From positions 2,666,001-2,730,000 of the forward strand of contig NZ_JAUSZX010000001.1 in assembly GCF_030818015.1 (NCBI RefSeq): a stretch of 64,000 nt of DNA, given 5' to 3'. The position numbers were made by a program, and so were the translations under genes. Positions 54,551-63,940 of the stretch are shown here, piece after piece. Below the pieces are notes generated by a model that ran no database searches, had not been told where the DNA came from, and was given only the letters and a program-made list of their open reading frames with translations. Each line of letters begins with the position of its first letter. Within the stretch, counting starts at the first letter, position 1. Origin of the DNA: Arthrobacter globiformis. Its GTDB lineage: Bacteria > Actinomycetota > Actinomycetes > Actinomycetales > Micrococcaceae.

Positions 54551-54783
54551 GGGACCAGCACCCCGTGGCGGGAACATTCGGCGGACCACCCCAGCGGAGT
54601 GACCTGCACCTTCATCCGGCGCCGGCAGGCTGTGCAATAGCGCGGCGGTTCCATGGCCAGGCGTTCGCCGCACTTCCGGTGAGCGTACGACGGCGGGCCG
54701 TCGCCGCCGTCGTACGGCTCACCGCAGTGCCCGCAAAAGGCAGCCGTGGTTGCGCCGGTGCCGGTCAAAATCCCTTCGTTCAC
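54547..54783 (-). CDS. bsaP: biotin synthase auxiliary protein
   Basis: 78 residues with [20 protein letters not shown] and YCTACRRRM: Cys pairs for an Fe-S or zinc site, then a C-terminal [12 protein letters not shown]. This matches the BsaP proteins next to bioB in Actinobacteria, shown in mycobacteria to be needed for BioB activity. GTG at 54783 overlaps the bioB stop by 4 nt, like all other junctions in this operon, which supports this start; a TTG at 54768 is an alternative. Confidence 0.85.
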   Translation of the reverse strand: MNEGILTGTGATTAAFCGHCGEPYDGGDGPPSYAHRKCGERLAMEPPRYCTACRRRMKVQVTPLGWSAECSRHGVLVP

Positions 54784-55826
54784 AGCGTTTTCTGGAGCTC
54801 TTTGATCGGCATGTTCAGCTCGACCAGCAGGTTCAGGTCCGCCGTCGCCGGGCGGCCCAGGGTGGTGAGGTAGTTGCCGACGATCACGGCGTTGATGCCG
54901 CCGAGGAGGCCGTCGCGGGTGCCGAGGTCGCCGAGCGTGAGTTCGCGGCCGCCGGCGTAGCGCAGCACGGTGCGGGGCATGGCGAGGCGGAAGGCGGCGA
55001 TGGCGCGGAGGGCGTCCTTGCCGTCCATGATGCCCTGGTTTTCGAGCGGGGTGCCCGGGCGCGGGTTGAGGAAGTTCAGCGGGACTTCGTGCGGTTCGAG
55101 GGCTGCGAGCTGCGCGGCGAGTTCGGCGCGCTGCTCCAGGGATTCGCCCATGCCGATCAGGGCGCCGCAGCACAGTTCCATGCCGGCTGCCTTGACCATG
55201 TTGCAGGTGTCGAGGCGTTCCTCGTAGCTGTGTGTGGTGACGACTTCGGGGAAATAGCTGCGGGCTGTTTCCAGGTTGTGGTTGTAGCGGTGCACGCCCC
55301 ATTCCGCGAGCTGGTCCACCTGGCGCTGGGTGAGCATCCCAAGCGAGCAGGCGATGTTAATGTCGACCTCCTCGTTGATGCGGTCGATCGCGAACTTGAT
55401 CTGGTTCATGAGCTTGATGTCGGGGCCGCGGACGGCGGCAACGATGCAGAACTCGGTGGCTCCGGTGGCGGCGGTTTCCTTCGCGGCCTTCACCAGTTCG
55501 GGAATGTCGAGCCAGACGCCGCGGACGGGGGAGTCGAACAGGCCGGACTGGCTGCAGAAGTGGCAGTCCTCCGGGCAGCCGCCGGTCTTGATGGAGATGA
55601 TGCCTTCCACCTCGACGTCCTCGCCGCAGTGCCTCAGCCGGACCTCGTGGGCAAGCTGCAGGGCTGCGGGAAGGGCCTCATCCGGAAGGCGAAGTACTTC
55701 CTCGAGCTGCTCCTGGGTGAGCCCGATGCCGTCCTCGAGAACCTGCTGGCGGGCGGTCTCCAGGATGGGGAAGGTGCCGGGGATCGCGTGGCTTGTGGCT
55801 TCGCTCGCGTTTGCCTGAATCGTCAT
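54780..55826 (-). CDS. bioB: biotin synthase
   Basis: 348 residues, radical-SAM enzyme inserting sulfur into dethiobiotin. Radical-SAM cluster Cys-x3-Cys-x2-Cys in [34 protein letters not shown] and [12 protein letters not shown] are typical of BioB. AAAGGA 7 nt before ATG 55826. First gene of the operon. Confidence 0.97.
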   Translation of the reverse strand: MTIQANASEATSHAIPGTFPILETARQQVLEDGIGLTQEQLEEVLRLPDEALPAALQLAHEVRLRHCGEDVEVEGIISIKTGGCPEDCHFCSQSGLFDSPVRGVWLDIPELVKAAKETAATGATEFCIVAAVRGPDIKLMNQIKFAIDRINEEVDINIACSLGMLTQRQVDQLAEWGVHRYNHNLETARSYFPEVVTTHSYEERLDTCNMVKAAGMELCCGALIGMGESLEQRAELAAQLAALEPHEVPLNFLNPRPGTPLENQGIMDGKDALRAIAAFRLAMPRTVLRYAGGRELTLGDLGTRDGLLGGINAVIVGNYLTTLGRPATADLNLLVELNMPIKELQKTL

Positions 55827-56196
55827 TGATGGGTCCTTTGCGTGTGGTGGCTATTCCTCCGAACTGACGCTAATTCCCCATCGACGGCAAGATTTTGTGG
55901 GGTCCCGACAATCAGACGGCCGGGACCTTAGTCGGGTCCCTACTCTGGTGGTGGCCCCAGCAGGAAGGGCACCGGCTTAGCGACTCTGTCAGGAAACTCG
56001 GCCGGTGCATGGCCGGGTCTGCCCGGACAGGGGGGCGCTGGTCCAGTCGTGGTCGGCGACATCCGGTCAATCGCAGTGTTCAGCACCTAGAATCGGTGAC
56101 ATGAGTGGGGAGAAACACGGCAGTTATGGCACCGGGCGGGAAGGTTTGCTTCGGCAAACGGCGGTCAACGCCAGCTGATAACGGACGGAGTCCCGT
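55827..56196. other. intergenic, biotin operon promoter region
   Basis: 370 bp between divergent bioB and the third RibD-like gene. No gene is supported. Both promoters must be here; I do not recognise a BirA, BioR or BioQ operator. Confidence 0.4.
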
Positions 56197-56784
56197 ATGC
56201 GCGTTCTGGTCATTAACCACGTCAGCCTTGACGGCGTCTTGCAGGGGCCGGGCCGCCCTGACGAAGACACCCGTGACGGCTTCCTGCACGGCGGCTGGGC
56301 CCAGGAGGCGAATGACCCGGCCATGTTCGACGCCATGGGCGAGCGGATGGGGCAGGACTTCGCCTGGCTGTTCGGCCGCCGCAGCTACGACGACATGCTC
56401 ACCTACTGGAATCAGGCCGGTGGCCCGTTCAAGGACGGCCTCAACAAAACAAGGAAGTACGTCGCCTCGTCCAGCCCCGATGCCGACTTGCCCTGGCCGA
56501 ACTCCACGCTACTCAGCGGGGACGTACCCGCTGAGGTCGCTGCACTGCGCGAACAGCCCGGGGGCAACCTCGTGATCATGGGCAGTGGCCAGCTCATCCG
56601 GTCCCTGCTCCCGCACGGCCTGATCGACCAACTATTTCTGATGATTCACCCGCTGGTGCTCGGCTCGGGCCGCCGCTTGTTCGGACCGGATGATGAGGCG
56701 CGCCGGCTGAGATTGGTCGACTGCTCGCCCACCGCGACTGGAGTGCTGATGGCGACGTACCAGCCGGCCCAGCGGCTTTCCTGA
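56197..56784 (+). CDS. RibD C-terminal/DHFR-like reductase (third)
   Basis: 195 residues: VLVINHVSLDGVLQGPGRPD, WLFGRRSYDDM, RKYVASSSPDADLPWPNST, LVIMGSGQLIRSLLPHGLID and HPLVLGSGRRLF. Same superfamily as 41543 and 43779. GGACGGAG before the ATG. Substrate unknown. Confidence 0.9.
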   Translation: MRVLVINHVSLDGVLQGPGRPDEDTRDGFLHGGWAQEANDPAMFDAMGERMGQDFAWLFGRRSYDDMLTYWNQAGGPFKDGLNKTRKYVASSSPDADLPWPNSTLLSGDVPAEVAALREQPGGNLVIMGSGQLIRSLLPHGLIDQLFLMIHPLVLGSGRRLFGPDDEARRLRLVDCSPTATGVLMATYQPAQRLS

Positions 56785-56803
56785 AATTGGGCGCCGCGCC
56801 CCG

Positions 56804-56824
56804 GGCGACCGGCCGCCGTCGTAC
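56804..56824. repeat. 21-nt repeat, copy 1
   Basis: Identical to 60130-60150 (begins GGCGACCGGCC and ends GTCGTAC). It lies 20 nt after the end of the RibD-like gene; the second copy lies 14 nt after another gene's end. Position after stop codons suggests a terminator or REP-like element. Confidence 0.5.
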
Positions 56825-56923
56825 TTCAGCCTTAAACGGCTCCCCGGCGCCGCATGGTGCTCCCGCGGCATCAGACCCATACTCGATCTAAGGGTGGCCA
56901 AACACAAACAGCTGGCGGGGATC

Positions 56924-58057
56924 ATGACCGACACCAACAACCGCAGGATTGACCTGCCCCTGGTTGATCACCATTGCCATGGCGTGGTCGAAACAGAACT
57001 CAGCGATGACGAGTTCAGGAGCCTGGCCACAGAATCCGACTGGCCGGGACCGGCAGGCACTGACAGCCTTGATTCACCCTTCGGGCTGGCGGTACGGCGT
57101 CTTTGCGCCCCGATCCTCGGACTTGAGCCGCTTGCGCCAATTGATGACTACATCGCGCATCGCAGGACCATTGGCGCCGCTGAAGCGAACAGGCTGCTGC
57201 TTCGCAGCACCGGAACATCCGACTACCTTCTTGACACGGGCATACCGGATACGAGGCTTCTTGACCCCGCCGCCATGGCGGCGTGTGCTGATGCCCGCAC
57301 CCGCGAAATCGTCCGTATCGAGAGGGTGGCGGAGAACCTTGCTTCCGAGTCCACAGCAGCCGGCTTCGTTTCAAAGCTCCCGGAGACGCTGGCAGCCAGA
57401 AGCCGGGAAGCCGTGGGGCTGAAATCCATCATTGCCTACCGTCATGGCTTCGACATCCCTGCAGAACGGCCAACCGAGCGTGAAGCGCTCAAGGCGGCTG
57501 ACGAATGGTTTCGTGCCGCCGGGAAGACGGGAACATTCAGGATCACTGACCCGGTACTGCTGACGTTCGGGCTTTGGGCGGGGATTGAGACAGGCCTTCC
57601 CATTCAGCTCCACACGGGATACGGCGACGGCGACATTGAGCTTTTCCGGGCTGACCCATCCCGACTCAATCCACTCTTCCACGCCACCAAATCACTGGGC
57701 GTCGATTTCATGCTGCTGCACTGCTACCCCTTCGTCAGGGAAGCCGGAATCCTCGCCCAGATCTTCCCGCACGTCTACCTGGATGTGGGTCTGGTTTCGC
57801 ATTACCTGGGGCCAAGCTCCGGCACAGCAGTCCGCCAGGCGATGGAAATTGCGCCATTCAGCAAGATTCTCTACTCATCGGATTCGTACGGCCTTGGCGA
57901 GCACTACGCCGTCAGCGCGGCCAACTGGCGAACTTCATTCGCAGACCTGATGGACGAATGGGTTGGCTCGGGCTGGGCAACCCCGAACGACGCCGAGAGA
58001 ATTGCCACGATGGTTGCCTCGAAAAACGCCAGGCGCGTCTATAAATTGGACGCCTAA
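56924..58057 (+). CDS. amidohydrolase, FluG N-terminal type
   Basis: 377 residues of the amidohydrolase-2 family: LVDHHCHGVV (metal His-x-His), LPIQLHTGYGDGD (His), MLLHCYPFVREAG, VYLDVGLVSHYLG and ILYSSDSYGLGEHYAVS (Asp). In fungal FluG and some bacterial proteins such a domain is fused to a glutamine-synthetase-like domain; here the partner is the next gene, 40 nt downstream. ATG 56924 after GGCGGGG; substrate possibly a gamma-glutamylated amine (inference). Confidence 0.85.
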   Translation: MTDTNNRRIDLPLVDHHCHGVVETELSDDEFRSLATESDWPGPAGTDSLDSPFGLAVRRLCAPILGLEPLAPIDDYIAHRRTIGAAEANRLLLRSTGTSDYLLDTGIPDTRLLDPAAMAACADARTREIVRIERVAENLASESTAAGFVSKLPETLAARSREAVGLKSIIAYRHGFDIPAERPTEREALKAADEWFRAAGKTGTFRITDPVLLTFGLWAGIETGLPIQLHTGYGDGDIELFRADPSRLNPLFHATKSLGVDFMLLHCYPFVREAGILAQIFPHVYLDVGLVSHYLGPSSGTAVRQAMEIAPFSKILYSSDSYGLGEHYAVSAANWRTSFADLMDEWVGSGWATPNDAERIATMVASKNARRVYKLDA

Positions 58058-58097
58058 AAGCCCAAATGCCGGTCGCCTGAACACGAAGGGAAAAGCG

Positions 58098-59444
58098 GTG
58101 ACTTCAAATCCAAAGGCAGACATGGATCTCCAATACGTCAGGGCTCTTGTCATTTCCAGCCTGGACAACGCCGGCGTTTCAAGGGTCAAAGTTCTGCCGG
58201 GACCCAAGGTAGAGGGTGCTTTCCACAATGGCTGTGGTGTCTCAGTGAGTGTCGGAGTCCTGTTGGCGTCGGATGACCACGTCACCCGGTCATCCGAGAT
58301 CGATGCCATTGTCGGTGACCTTCGCGGAATGCCGGACCGCTCAGCGGTTGCTCTCATCGACAAGGCAAGCGGCCTCGCCTGGGCGCCGGCCGACCTGGTG
58401 GATCTGCATGGTGCTCCTTATCCAGCCTGCCAGCGCACGGCACTTAAACGTGTTGCTGCCGAATGGGGAACAGCCGGACTGGAGGTTTCGGTAGGCTTCG
58501 AGCTCGAGTTCACAGTGTTCAGCGGTACGCCGGACGCGCCCGTTCTGGCGCATGATGGTCCGGGCTATGGTGCGGCTGCATTCCTGCAGCTGGAAGCATG
58601 GCATCTGGACGTGCTCACGGGGCTTGTGGAGGCCGGCGTTCCGGTTGAACAGATTCACCCCGAATATGGCAGGGGCCAGGTGGAGATCGCACTGGCCCCG
58701 AGGAGCCCCGTTGAGGCTGTGGATGATTACCTTCTTGCCCGGTTCATTGTCACCCGGGTTTCCCGACAGCATGGATTGCATGTTTCCTACTCGCCAATAG
58801 CGGATTCCAATACTGCGACCAACGGATGCCACATCCATTTCTCCGCGAGGAACGGGGACGGCAACGTCTTCTACGACGCTGCGGCCGCCACGCAGATGCG
58901 CCCGGCAGGGGAGAGCATGATCGCCGGCGTGCTCGGGAAACTGGCTGAAAGCTCGGCATTGCTGGGAGGTAGCGCCCTGAGCTTGGTCCGGCTTCAACCG
59001 GCACAGTGGGCGGGCAGTTTTATTTGCTGGGGCACGGGCAACCGCGAGGCCGCCGTCCGCTTCGTGCCGGGTCTGAAGGGCTACGAGGACGAGCAATCGA
59101 ACGTGGAAGTGAAATGCTGCGACGGCTCCGCCAACCAGTACCTTGCCGTAGCTGCAATTCTGGCAGCCGCACTGGAGGGCTTCGGGGGTCAGTTGAAACT
59201 GCCTGCCGAGGTCACGGTCGACCCCGGCATATTGAGCGACGCGGAGAGGAAGCGCCTGGACATCCGGGCATTTGCGCCTGATATGTTCACGGCCCTGGAC
59301 GATCTGGACGGCAGCAGCTTCCTCCGCACAGCGTTGGGCCATGAATTGCTGGACGCCTACGTGGCTGTGCGGCGGGGCGAAGCCGAGCGGTTTGCCAAGC
59401 TCGACCGTGAGGCTGTGATCGCCGCCCTCCGCTGGCGATACTAG
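58098..59444 (+). CDS. glutamine-synthetase-like enzyme (FluG C-terminal type)
   Basis: 448 residues of the glutamine synthetase fold: VGFELEFTVFSG (Glu ligands), YGRGQVEIALAP (Glu), NGCHIHFSARNGDG (ATP/metal His), and EVKCCDGSANQYLAVAAIL. Shorter N terminus than GlnA and different active-site loops place it with GlnA-like gamma-glutamyl ligases (GlnA3/GlnA4, PuuA, IpuC). GTG at 58098 after AAGGGA. Pairs with the amidohydrolase: one would add, the other remove, a glutamyl group. Confidence 0.88.
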   Translation: MTSNPKADMDLQYVRALVISSLDNAGVSRVKVLPGPKVEGAFHNGCGVSVSVGVLLASDDHVTRSSEIDAIVGDLRGMPDRSAVALIDKASGLAWAPADLVDLHGAPYPACQRTALKRVAAEWGTAGLEVSVGFELEFTVFSGTPDAPVLAHDGPGYGAAAFLQLEAWHLDVLTGLVEAGVPVEQIHPEYGRGQVEIALAPRSPVEAVDDYLLARFIVTRVSRQHGLHVSYSPIADSNTATNGCHIHFSARNGDGNVFYDAAAATQMRPAGESMIAGVLGKLAESSALLGGSALSLVRLQPAQWAGSFICWGTGNREAAVRFVPGLKGYEDEQSNVEVKCCDGSANQYLAVAAILAAALEGFGGQLKLPAEVTVDPGILSDAERKRLDIRAFAPDMFTALDDLDGSSFLRTALGHELLDAYVAVRRGEAERFAKLDREAVIAALRWRY

Positions 59445-59455
59445 CTGGCGCTATA

Positions 59456-59620
59456 GTGAACCGGCCCGCAACCTTTGACACGGGTGCTGCATTCGCCCGC
59501 TTGGCCATCGAGGTGCAGAACGTCGAAGGGCTGTCCAGGCAACTGCATGAGAAACGGGAGCCCATGACGTACTCGATCAGGAATCGAGAAGCCGGGCCGC
59601 ACCGCTGGACACTAGGGTGA
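59456..59620 (+). other. short open stretch, possible gene remnant
   Basis: A 54-codon frame from GTG 59456 (FDTGAAFARLAIEVQNVEGL) with normal codon bias for the first 35 codons and none after. It starts 11 nt past the synthetase stop. No family or ribosome site. Confidence 0.25.
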
Positions 59621-59651
59621 AGAGTGCGATGAATCATTACCAGGAGGGCGC

Positions 59652-60116
59652 ATGCCATACACCGTAGACTTCCAGAACGTGTCCACAGTTGGCGTGCAAT
59701 CGTCCCCAGTGGCGGAGCCGCTGGCAGGACTGCGTGCCAACGAGGCGCGTTATTACAAGAACAAGTACGACCACGCTTTCACCGTCTGCCCCGCACGTGA
59801 GGCGCCGGAAACGCTCGACTGGGTGAACCGCATCCTCTCCGACGAGCGCAACATCGTCATCTCAGCCCGTCCGCTTGAGGTTACTTCCTTCGAAGTGGAC
59901 GGTTTCCGAATGGCTTATGTGTTTTACGAGTCCGGCCTGTCAGTCAACGTAATGTACGGCATTGAGGCCGGAGCGAAGCGCGCAGTAGGGTTCAAGCTCT
60001 CGGAAGGCATGGAAGTTCCAGAGGAACTCGCATCAAGCTTCAAGTTCGCGCGCCAAAAGTCGAAGTTGGCCGGTGAGATCCGCGGCTCCTACTTCGTGAT
60101 CAAGGGCGAGTACTGA
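59652..60116 (+). CDS. conserved hypothetical protein
   Basis: 154 residues, alpha/beta, no signal peptide: ANEARYYKNKYDHAFTVCPA, ISARPLEVTSFEVDGFRMAY and RGSYFVIKGEY. No family recognised. The ATG at 59652 follows a GGAGGG site. Codon use is slightly less GC-rich than its neighbours. A hairpin begins 19 nt after the stop. Confidence 0.65.
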   Translation: MPYTVDFQNVSTVGVQSSPVAEPLAGLRANEARYYKNKYDHAFTVCPAREAPETLDWVNRILSDERNIVISARPLEVTSFEVDGFRMAYVFYESGLSVNVMYGIEAGAKRAVGFKLSEGMEVPEELASSFKFARQKSKLAGEIRGSYFVIKGEY

Positions 60117-60129
60117 GCAGCTCCGCCCA

Positions 60130-60150
60130 GGCGACCGGCCGCCGTCGTAC
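60130..60150. repeat. 21-nt repeat, copy 2
   Basis: Identical to 56804-56824. Here it forms the left arm of the hairpin at 60135-60169, which hints that copy 1 is the same kind of element. Confidence 0.5.
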
Positions 60151-60169
60151 CTAACTACTCGGCGGCCGG
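60135..60169. terminator. GC-rich hairpin between convergent genes
   Basis: CCGGCCGCCG (60135-60144) pairs with CGGCGGCCGG (60160-60169) around a 15-nt loop containing the TAG of the HhH-GPD gene. No T-run, typical of high-GC terminators. Confidence 0.55.
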
Positions 60170-60742
60170 CGCCTTCGCTGCCTTGGCGGCGGCCTTTGCT
60201 GCCTGCTTGCTGGCGCGCACCTTCGTCAGCGACTCGGGGTCCACGATGTCCGCGACCGAGAGGTATGAACCCTCTTCGCCGTAGTGGCCCGCGGCCTCAC
60301 GCCAGCCCGGCGCCTGGAGCCCGCACTGCTTGCCGAGCAGCGCCAGGAAGATTTTGGCCTTCTGTTCGCCGAAACCCGGCAATGCCTTCAGTCTGCGGAG
60401 CACTTCCTTGCCGTCCGGTTCGTCCCGGGTCCAGATGGCAGTTGCCTCGCCGCCCCACTCAGTCTGCACGGCCTCGGCGAGCGCCTGGACGCGGCCGGCC
60501 ATGGAGCCGGGGAAGCGGTGCACTGCAGGGCGCTCCTTGAAGACCTCTACGAAGCCTGCCGGGTCATGTTCGGCCACGGCGGCAGGACTGATGGAGCCGA
60601 TGCGCGTGCGGATCTTTTCGGGTCCGGCAAACGCCGACTCCATGGTCACCTGCTGGTCAAGCAGCATGCCGGTGAGCAGCGCGAAGGCGTCATCGCTGAG
60701 CAGTTTGTCGGCGGCATCGTCGCCGGTGATGTGCAGTTCCAT
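60155..60742 (-). CDS. HhH-GPD-type base-excision repair protein
   Basis: 195 residues: helix-hairpin-helix LPGFGEQKAKIFLALLGK, upstream AFALLTGMLLDQQVTMESAF as in GPD glycosylases, and an Ala/Lys-rich C-terminal tail. Probably a DNA glycosylase for damaged bases; no Fe-S Cys cluster. ATG 60742 after GGGAGG; the longer frame is not coding. Confidence 0.85.
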   Translation of the reverse strand: MELHITGDDAADKLLSDDAFALLTGMLLDQQVTMESAFAGPEKIRTRIGSISPAAVAEHDPAGFVEVFKERPAVHRFPGSMAGRVQALAEAVQTEWGGEATAIWTRDEPDGKEVLRRLKALPGFGEQKAKIFLALLGKQCGLQAPGWREAAGHYGEEGSYLSVADIVDPESLTKVRASKQAAKAAAKAAKAPAAE

Positions 60743-60809
60743 GCGCCCATCCTCCCACTTCCGGCCCGTGTCACGGGCACCGCACGGCGAATCCATGTCA
60801 GGATCAGTC

Positions 60810-61748
60810 ATGGTCAACCGCCTGATGCTGCTCGACACCGCCTCCCTGTACTTCCGCGCCTTCTACGGCCTGCCGGACACCATCCGCCGGGCCGACGGCA
60901 CCCCGGTGAACGCCGTCCGCGGCCTGCTCGACATGATCGCGCGGCTCACCACCGACTACGGCGCAACGCATCTGGTGGCCTGCTGGGACAACGACTGGCG
61001 TCCGCAGTGGCGCGTGGACCTCATTCCGACCTACAAGGCCCACCGCGTGGCCGAGGTGGTGGCCGGTGCGGCCGACGTGGAAGTGGTGCCGGACGCCCTT
61101 GAGGCGCAGATCCCCTTGATCCGCCACGTGCTGGACTTGGCCGGCATCGCCGTCGTGGGTGTTCCGGAACATGAGGCCGACGACGTCGTGGGCACCTACG
61201 CCAGCCACGCTGACCTTCCGGTTGACGTGGTGACGGGGGACCGGGACCTCTTCCAGGTGGTCGACGACGCCCGCCAGGTTCGTGTGATCTACACCGCCCG
61301 GGGGATGAAGAACCTCGAAGTCATGACCGACGCCGTCGTGGTCGGAAAGTACCGCGTGCTGCCCGAGCAGTACGCCGACTACGCGACCCTCCGCGGCGAT
61401 GCCTCGGACGGGCTGCCGGGCGTCGCCGGCATCGGCGAGAAGACCGCGGCGGCGCTGCTCCTGGAACACGGCACGCTCGACGGGCTGCTCGCGGCGGCGG
61501 CGGATCCCGGCGGCAGGCTGTCCGCCTCGGTGCGCTCCAAGCTCGCTGCGGCCGCGGACTATCTCAAGGTCGCTCCCGCCGTCGTCAACGTGGTGCGCAA
61601 TCTGGAGCTGCCGTCCCTGGAAGAAGTGCGCGCGGAACTTCATTCAGTCACGGGCGAGGCGCGGGCGGAACTCGAACGGCTCGCGACCGAATGGAACCTC
61701 GGCGGTTCGGTCCCCCGGCTGCTGCAGGCGCTGGACCGCCGCCCCTAG
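60810..61748 (+). CDS. 5'-3' exonuclease (PolI N-terminal type)
   Basis: 312 residues, stand-alone FEN/5'-nuclease: LLDTASLYFRAFYG (Asp), HEADDVVGTYA, VVTGDRDLFQVVDD (metal Asp) and the helix-3-turn-helix GLPGVAGIGEKTAAALL. Removes RNA primers and flaps. Divergent from the HhH-GPD gene (67 nt), a second repair gene. ATG 60810 has a weak ribosome site. Confidence 0.93.
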   Translation: MVNRLMLLDTASLYFRAFYGLPDTIRRADGTPVNAVRGLLDMIARLTTDYGATHLVACWDNDWRPQWRVDLIPTYKAHRVAEVVAGAADVEVVPDALEAQIPLIRHVLDLAGIAVVGVPEHEADDVVGTYASHADLPVDVVTGDRDLFQVVDDARQVRVIYTARGMKNLEVMTDAVVVGKYRVLPEQYADYATLRGDASDGLPGVAGIGEKTAAALLLEHGTLDGLLAAAADPGGRLSASVRSKLAAAADYLKVAPAVVNVVRNLELPSLEEVRAELHSVTGEARAELERLATEWNLGGSVPRLLQALDRRP

Positions 61749-61783
61749 ACCTGAATCTGGACCGGACGGACCACGACGACTTC

Positions 61784-63940
61784 CTACTTTTCCAGCCCGG
61801 CTTCAGCCATAAGCTCTGTCAGCCACGGCCGGTGTTCGCGGTGGAAGGTCAATCCTTCCGCCAGCCCCTGGACGGAAGGTTCGGAACCCGTGATGTCGAT
61901 GGTGATTCGGCCGCCGCCCATGGGCGCGTTGGTGATGTGCAGATCGCCGTAGGATGCCGGCAGTACCGGATCCATCCACATGCCGCCCCGGGACACATGC
62001 GCGTCGTACCGCATCAGGCTGGTCATTAGCATGATTGGCGTGGTGGCAGCCCATGCCTGCGGGGAGCACGCTGTCGGATAGGGCACCGGCTCGGTGACCT
62101 GGTCCCGGCTGAAGCCGCAGAAAAGTTCCGGCAGGCGCCCGTCGGTGTAGTCGGCCGCCTCGAGCAGCGCCGTGGCGATCCGCTGCGCCTCCTCCACGAA
62201 GCCGTAGCGCAACAGCCCCGCCGCGATGATGGCGTTGTCGTGCGGCCAGACTGACCCGTTGTGGTAACTGGCCGGGTTGTAGGCGCCCATGTCTGTGCCC
62301 AGCGTCCGGACACCCCAGCCGCTGAACATCTGGGGGGACATCAGCCGCTCGGCCACCTGGGGCACCTTGTCCTCATCGATGATGCCGTGCCACAGGCACT
62401 GCCCCATGTTGGACGCGCACGCGTCAACGGGCCGCTTGTCGCGGTCCAAGGCGACGGCGAAATAGCCGCGGTCAGGCAGCCAGAACTCTTCGTTGAATTT
62501 CTTCTTCAACTGCGCCGCCTCTTCGGTGAGCCGGGCTGCCAAAGGTGCGTCGCCGGCGTCGTACGCTATCCACGCCCGGGACAGGTACGCGGAGTAGACC
62601 AGCGCCTGGACTTCGCACAGCGCGATGGGCGGCTCGGCCAGCGTCCCGTCAGCGAAGTTGATGCCGTCCCAGGAGTCCTTCCAGCCCTGGTTGATGAGGC
62701 CCTGGTCGTTGAGGCGCTCATACTCGACAAACCCGTCGCCGTCCTTGTCACCGTAGCTCCGGACCCAGTCCAGCGCACGGTCGGCATGGGGGAGGAGGGC
62801 GGCGATAGTGTCACGGGCGAAACCCCAGCGGCTCACCGACCCTAGTGCCATCACAAACTGCGGCGTGGCATCGACGCTGCCGTAGTAGGCGGATTTGCCG
62901 CCCAGCGCCAGCCCGCTGGAGACACCGAGCCGGACCTCGTGCAGAATCTTCCCGGGCTCCTCCTCGCTCATCGGATCCACCACTCTGCCCTGCCGGTCGG
63001 CCAGCGTCTGCAGGGTGCCAAGGGCCAGGGAAGGGTCCACGGGCAGCGCCATTTCCGAAGCCCACAGCGAGTCCCGGCCGAACAGCGTCATGAACCACGG
63101 CGCACCCGCAGCCACCACGATCCGCTCCGGATGGTCGGGATCCTCAATGCGCAGCGCGCCGAGGTCGTCGTAGCTGCGCCGCAGGGTACGCTCGATGGAC
63201 CGGTTGCCCATGTGCAGCTTGGGAATCTTGGCCACCCATTCCTGCCGACGGCGGTCACTCGGGGAAAGGTCACCGGCGGCTGGGCGGACCAACGACGACG
63301 GCGGGACCCCGCGGCCGTTGGCGGCAGGTGCCACGCTCACCCGCGAGCTCCATGCACCGCGCGGCGGGACCACCGTCCGGAAAGTAAGGGCATCGGCGGT
63401 GACCTCGGCGCCGGCTGCGTTGACGACGACGCTCTTAACGAGGTCCTGCCAGCCGGCCCTGATCACCAGGGAGTCGCCCTCGGGCCGGCGGGATTCTTCC
63501 CAGCGCCGCTGGACACGGGCCTCCTTCACCTCAAAGAGATCCGCGAAGTCCGACTCCACGCTGAGGGAAACAATGCATTCGGTCCCCTGCGAGGAATAGT
63601 TCCGGATGGTGATCTCCTCGTGAATGCCTGCACCGACCTCCCGCAGGCGCTCCACGATCAGGGGGCTGTCCGCGTACCCGTCAGAGCGGGGAACCCGGCC
63701 AATAAACAGCGCCCGGTAAGGCTCCTTGGTTTCCGCCGTCAGCGCCTCCAGGGGCAGGCCATTCACCGACAGGTTCCAGCGGGACAGGATGCGGGTGTCC
63801 TCATGGAAAACCCCGTGCGGGTGCTCAGGATGGATGTCCCCGTTCGCCGAGGAGATACAGAAGGACGAACCTTCCACCAGGGTGACCGTGCCCGACCCCA
63901 CAGGACCGGCGGCCGTATCAGCGTTCCAGCCAGCAGCCAT
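61784..63940 (-). CDS. glycogen-debranching-type glycosidase (amylo-alpha-1,6-glucosidase family)
   Basis: 718 residues. N-terminal beta domain (about 18-210) with VTLVEGSSFCISSANGDI and FHEDTRILSRW, then an (alpha/alpha)6 catalytic domain from about 250: APWFMTLFGRDSLWASEMAL, NQGWKDSWDGI (acid residues), YHNGSVWPHDNAIIAAGL. Acts on alpha-glucans or trehalose-like sugars; exact substrate unknown. AAGGAGG precedes the ATG. No glycogen genes adjoin it in the window. Confidence 0.9.
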   Translation of the reverse strand: MAAGWNADTAAGPVGSGTVTLVEGSSFCISSANGDIHPEHPHGVFHEDTRILSRWNLSVNGLPLEALTAETKEPYRALFIGRVPRSDGYADSPLIVERLREVGAGIHEEITIRNYSSQGTECIVSLSVESDFADLFEVKEARVQRRWEESRRPEGDSLVIRAGWQDLVKSVVVNAAGAEVTADALTFRTVVPPRGAWSSRVSVAPAANGRGVPPSSLVRPAAGDLSPSDRRRQEWVAKIPKLHMGNRSIERTLRRSYDDLGALRIEDPDHPERIVVAAGAPWFMTLFGRDSLWASEMALPVDPSLALGTLQTLADRQGRVVDPMSEEEPGKILHEVRLGVSSGLALGGKSAYYGSVDATPQFVMALGSVSRWGFARDTIAALLPHADRALDWVRSYGDKDGDGFVEYERLNDQGLINQGWKDSWDGINFADGTLAEPPIALCEVQALVYSAYLSRAWIAYDAGDAPLAARLTEEAAQLKKKFNEEFWLPDRGYFAVALDRDKRPVDACASNMGQCLWHGIIDEDKVPQVAERLMSPQMFSGWGVRTLGTDMGAYNPASYHNGSVWPHDNAIIAAGLLRYGFVEEAQRIATALLEAADYTDGRLPELFCGFSRDQVTEPVPYPTACSPQAWAATTPIMLMTSLMRYDAHVSRGGMWMDPVLPASYGDLHITNAPMGGGRITIDITGSEPSVQGLAEGLTFHREHRPWLTELMAEAGLEK

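Noticed and set aside
53165..54640. Plus-strand frame of 491 codons opposite bioA
   Set aside because: Antisense shadow of a well-conserved gene in GC-rich DNA; Arg/Gly/Asp-rich low-complexity product.
55827..56196. Riboswitch or known biotin-repressor site before bioB
   Set aside because: No recognisable BirA, BioR or BioQ palindrome or riboswitch core could be seen.
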